NCBI GenBank assembly: GCA_030068075.1
Contig: CM057826.1
Location: 51,107,116 to 51,171,115 of the forward strand
Length of the DNA stretch: 64,000 nucleotides
Direction of reading: 5' to 3'
DNA from: Paguma larvata
Lineage: Eukaryota; Chordata; Mammalia; Carnivora; Viverridae
Below are positions 57,801-64,000 of this stretch, piece by piece. The notes beneath the pieces were generated by a model that saw only the letters and a program-made list of their open reading frames with translations, made no database searches and was not told where the DNA came from. The translations under genes and the position numbers were made by a program. Numbering within the stretch: position 1 is the stretch's first letter; every line of letters begins with the position of its first letter.

Positions 57801-57876
57801 GTCATCTTCAGATGTGGAGAGACCAAGATGGTGGAGGAGTAGGGAGGCCCAAAGTTTCCCTTGTTTTTTAAATTGA
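57592..57876 (+). CDS. 94-residue frame from a perfect Kozak ATG, unknown product
   Basis: Starts at the ATG of GCCGCCACCATGG and runs through the GC-rich segment into the L1 5' UTR, ending at TGA (57874-57876). The first ~22 residues (MVSAPFSSSFLPQFLLLLPS) form a hydrophobic stretch, LPQFLLLLP, like a signal peptide. The rest shows no domain. The last part (from about WRSREAQ) is translated L1 5' UTR, so the C-terminus is not natural. The frame is also open upstream to an ATG at 57403, with a run of 12 prolines encoded by (CCT)n. The opposite strand has its own ATG in the same CCATGG (encoding alanine/glycine-rich repeats), so direction is not settled. I do not recognise the gene. It may be the start of a host protein captured with its 5' UTR, or chance. 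Confidence 0.3.
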   Translation: MVSAPFSSSFLPQFLLLLPSASAKGRTLSSGCLRSAGLGSLEQLTIPAHLNSFWTSVLFFNIFEIPASFGSSSDVERPRWWRSREAQSFPCFLN

Positions 57877-58006
57877 GAAGGACCAAAACAGAGAGATTCT
57901 CAACTCCAAGAACCTGGCAGAAAAGGTGTAGCAGCCTACAAGGAACGTAAGACAATGCTCTAGGACCGGCAATTCCAAGAAACAATCCAATACACACCTA
58001 GCCAAA
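57810..58006 (+). promoter_or_regulatory. LINE-1 5' UTR, unusually short
   Basis: From GAGACCAAGATGGTGGAGG to the ORF1 ATG is only about 200 bp, against roughly 900 bp or more in canine or human L1. CAAGATGG is the YY1-binding motif that sets the start site in human L1. The remainder (GGACCAAAACAGAGAGATTC, GACAATGCTCTAGGACCGGC) leads directly into ORF1. The shortness may reflect splicing inside the 5' UTR before reverse transcription, or a deletion. No internal promoter activity can be judged. Confidence 0.6.
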
Positions 58007-58900
58007 ATGACGAAAAGGAAGAATTCTCCTCAGAAGAATCTACAGGAAGTAGGGACAGCTCAAGAATTGATGAAAATGGATATAAGCAACATAACAGAGC
58101 ACAAATATAAAATGATAATCATAAAACTAATCGCTGGTCTTGAAAAAAGCATAGATGAATGCAAGGGGTCCCGCGCAGCAGAGTTCAAGGACCTTAAAAA
58201 CGGTCAGCAAGAATTAAAAAAGGCCTTGGATGAAATACAAGGCAAACTGGAAGCAGCCACAGCACGGATTGAAGAGGTAGAAGAAAGAGTAAGTGCATTA
58301 GAAGATAAACTTATGGAAAAAGAGGAAGCAGATAAAAAAAGAGAGAAGTTGATCCAGGAACAGGAAAGGAGAATTCGAGAGCTGAGCGATGCACTCAAAT
58401 GAAACAATATCCGTATTATAGGAGTTCCAGAGGAAGAAGAGAGAGAGAAAGAAGTCGAAGGGGTATTTGAACAAATCATTGCTGAGAACTTCCCCAACAT
58501 GAGGAAGGAAACAGGCATGGAAATCCAAGAGGCACAGAGAACTCCCCTCAGACGTAATTTGAATAGACCCTCTGCACGACACATCATTGTGAAATTGGCC
58601 AAATATAATGACAGAGAGAGAATACTGAAAGCAGCTAGAAATAAAAGGGACTTAACATACAAGGGCAGACACATAAGGATAGTAGCAGACTTATCTACAG
58701 AAACATGGCAAGCTAGAAAGGAATGGCAGGATATCTTCAACGTGATGAGCAGGAAGGATATGCAACCAAGAATCCTGTACCCAGCTAGCCTGTCATTCAG
58801 AATAGAAGGAGAGATTAAGGTTTTCCCCAGCAAACAAAAACTGAAGGAATTCATCTCCAACAAACCAGCATTACAAGAGATCCTGAGGCGCACCCTATGA
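58007..58900 (+). pseudogene. LINE-1 ORF1 with one in-frame stop
   Basis: ORF1p is a trimeric RNA-binding nucleic-acid chaperone of the L1 ribonucleoprotein. The start (MTKRKNSPQKNLQE) matches the carnivore L1 ORF1 start. Residues ~45-130 are a charged heptad-like coiled coil (EVEERVSALEDKLMEKEEADK). A TGA at 58400-58402 then ends the frame after residue 131, where the family has arginine. Beyond it the same frame stays open to 58900. It holds the RRM-type domain (NIRIIGVPEEEE) and the C-terminal domain (ARHIIVKLAKYNDRERILKAA, then the QPRILYPASLSFR region). Total length would be the usual ~297 residues. Apart from the stop I see no frameshift. The final TGA overlaps an ATG in the ORF2 frame (ATGA at 58897-58900). 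Confidence 0.93.
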
Positions 58901-60072
58901 AGGAAAGGTTGCAAAGAACACAAACTACCAGAGACAGACTTACAAGCATGAAACCTACGGATAATACAGGGACTGTAAGCGCCTATTTTTCAATATTAAC
59001 ACTGAATGTAAATGGACTAAATGCGCCAATCAAAAGACACAGGGTAACAGAATGGATTAAAAAACAAGACCCATCTATTTGCTGTCTTCAAGAGACTCAT
59101 TTTACACCTGAGGACACCTTCAGATTGAAAGTGAGGGGATGGAGAACTATCTACCAGGCTACTGGAACTCAGAAGAAAACTGGAGTAGCCACACTTATAT
59201 CAGACAAATTAGACTTTAAAGTAAAGGATGTAATAAGAGATGAAGAAGGGCATTCTATAATAATCACAGGGACCATCCAGCAGGAAGAGCTAACAATTAT
59301 AAATATCTACGCGCCGAATGTCGGGGTACACAAATATGTAAAACAACTAATTACAAACATAAGCAACCTTATCGATAAAAATGTCCTAACAGTAGGGGAC
59401 CTTAACACTCCACTCTCAGCACTGGACAGATCCACAAAACAGAAAATCACCACAGAAACAATGGCCCTGAATGACACATTAGAACAGATGGGCCTAATAG
59501 ACATCTTCAGGGCGCTTCACCCAGAAGCAAAGGAATTTACATTCTTCTCAACTACAGAAGGTACATTTTCCAAGATAGACGACAGTCTGGGCCACAGGGA
59601 AGCTCTGAATAAATATAATAGAATCAAGGTCATACCATGCACTTTGTCAGACCACAATGCTTTGAAACTTGAAATTAATCAAAGGAAAAAGCATGGAAAA
59701 TATCCAAAATCATGGAGGCTAAGCAACAGCCTATTAAAAGACGAGTGGGTCAACCAAGCAATCAAAGAAGAAATTAAAAAATATATGGAAACAAATGAAA
59801 ATGAAAATACAACAATCCAAACACTCTGGGATGCGGCAAAGGCAGTCCTGAGAGGGAAATATATTGCAATCCAGGCCCACCTCAAAAAACAAGAAAAATC
59901 AATAACACAAATCCTAATGGCACGCCTAAAAGACCTAGAAGCAGAACAACTAAAACAACCCAAACCCAGCAGAAAGAGAGAAATAACAAAGATCAGGGCA
60001 CAAATTAATCATATGGAAACAGAAAAATGGAACAGATCAATGAAACCAAGAGCTGGTTCTTTGAAAGAATAA
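58897..60072 (+). pseudogene. LINE-1 ORF2, endonuclease domain and linker
   Basis: ORF2p endonuclease nicks target DNA at TT/AAAA-like sites to prime reverse transcription. The frame is open for 391 residues. The likely native start is near MKPTDNTG (58951), where dog L1 starts a few residues earlier. The catalytic and binding residues known from human L1 endonuclease are visible: N37 in LTLNVNG, E66 in LQETHF, Y138 in IYAPN, D168 and N170 in VGDLNTP, D228 in SKIDDS, and D252-H253 in SDHNAL. Changes next to the active site are GDFN to GDLN and KIDHI-type to KIDDS. The frame is then lost by a one-base shift in the A run at about 60022-60027 (GAAAAATGG), where consensus reading continues in the next frame. 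The stop at 60070-60072 is off-frame. Confidence 0.93.
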
Positions 60073-60935
60073 ACAAAATAGACAAACCGCTAGCCAGGCT
60101 TCTCAAAAAGAAAAGAGAGAGAACCCAAATAGATAAAATCATGAATGAAAAGGGAGTAATTACAACCAATCCCTTAGAAATAAAAGCAATCGTCAGAGAC
60201 TACTATGAAGAATTATATGCCACCATACTCGGCAACCTGGAAGAAATGGACAAATTTCTAAACAGACACACGCTACCAAAACTCAAACGGGAAGAAATAG
60301 AAAATCTTAACAGACCCATAACTAGTAAAGAAATAGAATCAGTTATCAAAAATCTCCCATTAAATAAAAGCCCTGGACCAGATGACTTCCCTGCGGAATT
60401 TTACCAAACATTTAAAACAGAGTTAAGGGGTGCCTGGGTGGCTCAGTTGAATAAGTGGCCGACTTCGGCTCAGGTCATGATCTCACGGTCTGTGAGTTCG
60501 AGCCCCACATTGGGCTCTGTGCTGATAGCTCAGAGCCTAGAGCCTGCTTCAGATTCTGTGTCTCCCTCTCTCTCTGCCCTTCCCCTGCTCATACTGTGTC
60601 TCTATGTCTCTCAAAAATAAATAAACGTTAAAAAAATTAAAAAAAATAAAAGAGTTAATTCCTATCCTCCTCAAGCTGTTCCAGAAAATTGAAACGGAAG
60701 GAAAACTCCCAGACTTATTCTATGAAGCCAGCATCACATTGATTCCCAAGCCAGACAAAGACCCATCAAAGAAAGAGAATTACTAGCCAATATCCCTGAT
60801 GAATATGGATGCAAATCTTTCAACAAGATACTAGCAAATCGAATCCAACAGCATATAAAAAAAATTATTCACCATGATCAAGTAGGGTTCATTCCAGGGA
60901 TGCAAGGCTGGTAAGATATTCGCAAATCAATCAAC
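60027..60935 (+). pseudogene. LINE-1 ORF2, start of reverse-transcriptase domain, split by SINE
   Basis: In the shifted frame the conserved [19 protein letters not shown] stretch and the fingers motif [16 protein letters not shown] (about 60372-60417) are clear. A SINE interrupts it at 60427. The RT resumes at 60653 with [21 protein letters not shown] sequence, [20 protein letters not shown], then a TAG at 60784-60786 in what should be NYRPISLMN, a frameshift at about 60815-60825 (GCAAATCTTTCAAC), and QGW followed by TAA at 60912-60914. It cannot make enzyme. Confidence 0.92.
60427..60650 (+). repeat. CAN SINE inserted in the LINE-1 RT domain
   Basis: The head GGGGTGCCTGGGTGGCTCAG, B box, cat-type block (GTGCTGATAGCTCAGAGCC), CT-rich block and AAAAATAAATAAACGTTAAA tail are close to consensus. 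The target-site duplication is AAAACAGAGTTAA (60414-60426) and AAAAGAGTTAA (60648-60658), blurred by the A-rich tail. It is in the same orientation as the L1, and younger than it. Confidence 0.95.
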
Positions 60936-62309
60936 GTGATACATCACATTAACAAAAGAAAAGATAAGAACCATATGATCCTGTCAATTGATGCAGAAAA
61001 AGCATTTGACAAAATACAGCATCCTTTCCTAATAAAAACCCTCGAGAAAATCGGGATAGAAGGCACATACTTAAATATCATAAAAGCCATCTATGAAAAA
61101 CCCACAGCTAATATGATCCTCAATGGGGAAAAACTGAGAGCTTTCCCCTTGAGATCAGGAACACGAAAGGGGTGTCCACTCTCACCACTGCTATTTAACA
61201 TAGTGTTGGAAGTCCTAGCATCAGCAATCAGACAAGAAAACAGAATAAAAGACATCAAGATTGGCAAGGAGGAAGTCCAACTCTCACTCTTTGCAGATGA
61301 CATGATACTTTACTTGGAAAACCCGACAGAATCCACCAAAAGCCTGCTAGAACTGATCCATGAATTCAGCAAAGTTGCAGGGTACAAAATCAATGTACAG
61401 AAATCGGTGGCATTCATATATACCATCAATGAAGCAGCAGAAAGAGAAATAAAGAAGCTAATCCCCTTCACAATCGCACCAAAAACCATCAAATACCTAG
61501 GAATAAACCTAACCAAAGACGTAAAAGACCTCTTCGCTGAAAACTATAAAAAACTCATGAAGGAAATTGACGAAGACACAAGGAAATGGAAAAACATCCC
61601 ATGCTCATGGATTGGAAGAATAAATATCGTCAAAATGGCAATACTACCCAAAGAAATCTACACATTCAATGCAATCCCAATCAAAATTGCACCAGCATTC
61701 TTCTCAAAACTAGAGCAAACAATCCTAAAACTTGTATGGAACCACAAAAGACCCCGAATAGCCAAAGTAATACTGAAGAACAAAAACAAGGCGGGAGGCA
61801 TCACGATCCCAGACTTCAACCTCTACTACAAAGCGGTGGTCATCAAGACTGTATGGTATTGGCAAAAAAATAGACACATAGACCAATGGAATAGAATAGA
61901 AAACTCAGAAATGGACCCGCAAGTATATGGCCAACTAATTTTTGACAAAGCAGGAAAGAGTACCCAATGGAAAAAAGATAGCCTCTTTAATAAATGGTGC
62001 TGGGAGAACCGGACTGCAACACGCAAAAGAATGAAACTAGACCACTTCCTTACACCACTCACAAAAATAAACTCTAAATGGATAAAGGATCTGAATGTGA
62101 GACAGGAAACCATCAAAATCCTAGAGGAGAAAGCAGGAAAAAGCCTCTTTGACCTAAGACGTACCAAATTCCTACTTGACACATCTCCAAAGACAAGGGA
62201 ATTAAAAGCAAAAATGAACTACTGGGATCTCATTAAGATTAAAAGCTTCTGCATGGCAAAAGAAACAACCAAAAAACTGATAGGCAACCAACGGATTGGG
62301 AAAGGATAA
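60936..62309 (+). pseudogene. LINE-1 ORF2, RT palm and thumb
   Basis: An open stretch of 457 residues. Motif A is [11 protein letters not shown] (residues 17-27; catalytic D19). Then come the template/primer region [38 protein letters not shown] and motif [12 protein letters not shown] (FADD, residues 119-122; 61290-61301) with both aspartates intact, then [10 protein letters not shown]. The thumb and following region includes [23 protein letters not shown] and [22 protein letters not shown]. The frame breaks at about 62280 (GATAGGCAACC), where consensus continues as [14 protein letters not shown] in another frame. So the catalytic core of RT is preserved, but only as an isolated fragment. 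Confidence 0.94.
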
Positions 62310-63030
62310 TTGCAAATGACATATCGGATAAAGGACTGGTTTCTAAAATCTATAAAGAACTTACCAAACTCCACACCCAAAAAACGAAGAACCCAGTGAA
62401 GAAATGGGCGGAAGATTTGAATAGACATTTCTCCAAAGAAGACATTCAAATGGCAAACAGTCACATGAAACGATGCTCAAGATCACTCATCATCTGGGAA
62501 ATACAAATCAAAACCACACTGAGATATCACCTCACACCAGTCAGAGTGGCTAAAAGGAACAAATCAGGAAACTATAGATGCTGGAGGGGATGTGGAGAAA
62601 CAGGTAGCCTTTTGCACCGTTGGTGGGAATGCAAACTGGTGCAACCACTCTGGAGAACTGTGTGGAGGTTCCTCAAAAAAATGAAGATAGACTTACCGTA
62701 TGACCCAGCAACAGCACTGTTAGGAATCTACCCAAGAGATCCAGGACTGCTGATGCATAGGGGCACGTGTACCCCAATGTTCATAGCAGCACTTTCGACA
62801 ATAGCCAAATCATGGAAAGAGACTAAGTGTCCATCAACTGATGAATGGATAAAGAAGATGTGGTATATATATATACAATGGAATACTATGCAGCAATGAG
62901 AAAGAATGAAATCTGGCCATGTGTGGCAACATGGATGGAACTGGAGGATATTATGCTGAGTGAAATAAGTCAGGCAGAGAAAGACAGATGCAATATGTTC
63001 CTACGCATAGGTAGGCTTTGGAAGACCTAG
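62282..63030 (+). pseudogene. LINE-1 ORF2, C-terminal domain with Cys-rich motif
   Basis: From [19 protein letters not shown] (62285 on) the frame reads through [13 protein letters not shown] to the cysteine motif [19 protein letters not shown] (C-x3-C-x7-H-x4-C, about 62579-62632), which in L1 is needed for retrotransposition and binds nucleic acid. [10 protein letters not shown] and [16 protein letters not shown] follow. Near 62860-62875 an extra TA in (TA)n shifts the frame. The true end continues in the next frame as [14 protein letters not shown]...ATWMELEDIMLSEISQAEKDR, with a TAG stop at 63028-63030. Confidence 0.92.
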
Positions 63031-63284
63031 CAAAGAACCAGGGGGGAGTGGAAGAGGGGAAGGGAGGAAAAGAAAAAAAGCCACAGAGAGGAAGGAAGAC
63101 ATGACATGAGAGACTCTCAAAGAATAAGAAAGAACTGAGGGGAGAGATGGGTGTGGGAGTGGGGAGAGTGGGTGGTGGGCACAGAGGAGGGCACTCATTG
63201 GACTGAGCACTGGGTGTTGTATAGAAACCAATTTGACAATAAACTATTTAAAAAATTAAAAATTAAAATACTTAAAAAAAAAAA
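63031..63284 (+). mobile_element. LINE-1 3' UTR and A-rich tail
   Basis: A purine-rich stretch (CCAGGGGGGAGTGGAAGAGG, GGGGAGAGATGGGTGTGGG) typical of the G-rich region of mammalian L1 3' UTRs is followed by ACTGAGCACTGGGTGTTG, ACCAATTTGACAATAAAC (with an AATAAA signal) and an A-rich tail with interruptions. The tail ends at the target-site duplication. Confidence 0.93.
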
Positions 63285-63365
63285 CAAAGTCACACAGCTG
63301 CTAAGCAGTAGCACAGGGTTAAAACTCAGTCTAGTGTCAGTGTCTGTGTTCCTAAGTCTCTCATT
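63285..63365 (+). repeat. MIR, right part, with 3' target-site duplication
   Basis: CAAAGTCACAC (63285-63295) repeats the sequence at 57338-57348. AGCTGCTAAGCAGTAGCACAG and a final GTGTCTGTGTTCCTAAGTC then complete the MIR that started at 57178. Confidence 0.8.
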
Positions 63366-64000
63366 CATAAACTTATATGAGGGTAGTAATAATAACTTTT
63401 AAGTTTCCTACATAAAAATGCATGTATATTTATATCAATTTTACAAGCAAGCTTATTATTTTTGTTTTGTTAATTCCCTAAGTCATATACATTACAATGG
63501 ATGGAAAGCAGGGAAAAAATGGAAAACAGTTCTTGCTGAAATGTATTCTCAAATCTTACCCACCGCAGACCTGACCAAATATTGAGTCTAGCCTTCTTTC
63601 ATTGTGATGAGGTTTTTTCTTCCATCGAGAGTATTAATTATTAAGATCCATGCCCCTAACAGCAAATTTCTTCTAGATTCATGCACCTCAAAGTAATTCC
63701 AATTAATTCTATTTCCGAGTCAAGTACCTTCTCTAAAGTCCACTTAGATTTCTTCCAAAATTAAAATCACATTTCTTCATAGGAAAGTTTCTGTGCTTCC
63801 TGCCTATCCTAATGACTAACACTCGCCTGAAATAGCCATCCTTTTTGATACTCAGCAGCGGTACAACAACGGGCTCTAAAACCAGACTACCAAGTGTCAT
63901 CACACTTAGGTCAGCCCATTTTTTTATTTCTAATCACGTGTAAACTGAAATACATCAGTTCATCAATTGTCAGCAAATATGCCACAAACATGTCAGAGGA
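63366..64000. other. AT-rich sequence, nothing recognised
   Basis: No gene, RNA gene or transposable element could be supported up to the end of the window. Confidence 0.5.

Larger units (their letters stand above)
57349..63284 (+). mobile_element. nearly full-length LINE-1 insertion (dead)
   Basis: One insertion holding, in order, a GC-rich 5' segment, a YY1-like start motif (CCAAGATGGTGG), a short 5' UTR, ORF1, ORF2, a purine-rich 3' UTR and an A-rich tail. It has an 11-bp target-site duplication and sits inside a MIR. The protein sequence is of carnivore L1 type. In life, the two ORFs make an RNA-binding chaperone and an endonuclease/reverse transcriptase that copy the L1 RNA (and SINEs) into new sites. 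This copy cannot do so: ORF1 has a stop, and ORF2 has two stops, several frameshifts and a SINE insertion. The encoded protein is otherwise well preserved, so the insertion is old enough to have decayed but is not ancient. Confidence 0.95.

Noticed and set aside
58204..58923. 239-residue antisense frame across LINE-1 ORF1
   Set aside because: It is a shadow of the ORF1 coding strand.
58007..63030. Active LINE-1
   Set aside because: There is a stop in ORF1, two stops and several frameshifts in ORF2, and a SINE in the RT domain.

Overview
This window is non-coding nuclear DNA from a carnivore of the cat lineage (Feliformia, most likely a felid). It is AT-rich throughout, with isolated stop-bounded reading frames and no recognisable host exon. 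It carries 25 copies of the tRNA-derived CAN SINE, most of them with the cat-type middle block (GTGCTGACAGCTCAGAGCC) instead of the canine one. It also holds a carnivore-type LINE-1. I found no bacterial operon, CRISPR array, retroviral gag/pol/env or intact host gene. The window reads as an intergenic region or a long intron.

Layout. 1-19 kb: ten CAN SINEs, two perfect short tandem duplications, and scattered old repeats (L2, MIR, hAT MER-type elements). 19-31.5 kb: no SINE at all for 12.7 kb, with one Tigger-type DNA transposon relic and a small retroposed fragment of tRNA-Met (29578-29633) in a perfect 17-bp target-site duplication. 31.5-41.9 kb: three SINEs, a hAT relic and an MLT1-like LTR. 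41.9-57 kb: a dense nest of young repeats. It includes a LINE-1 whose two halves lie in opposite orientation (twin-priming inversion, 43341-45905), two SINEs inserted into that LINE-1, an older antisense L1 piece, a possible solo LTR, and several purine-rich microsatellites. 57.3-63.3 kb: a nearly full-length sense-strand LINE-1 with a short 5' UTR, ORF1 with one in-frame stop, ORF2 with several frameshifts and two stops, a SINE inside the reverse-transcriptase domain, a 3' UTR and an A-rich tail. It lies inside a MIR and has an 11-bp target-site duplication. Its first ~460 bases are a GC-rich segment that does not look like L1 and may be host sequence carried in at the 5' end. 63.3-64 kb: the rest of the MIR and unremarkable sequence.

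How it fits together. L1 endonuclease and reverse transcriptase supply the machinery that moves CAN SINEs and L1 itself. Many of the insertions can be delimited to the base by their target-site duplications, so the window gives a readable relative order of events: MIR, then L1, then SINE near 60 kb; L1 (twin-primed), then two SINEs near 44 kb. The tRNA-Met fragment appears to be a tail-less product of the same machinery. The most unusual observations are that fragment, the GC-rich 5' segment of the 57-kb LINE-1, and the twin-primed LINE-1. Boundaries given without a target-site duplication are approximate. Family names are from memory of consensus features, without a database search.
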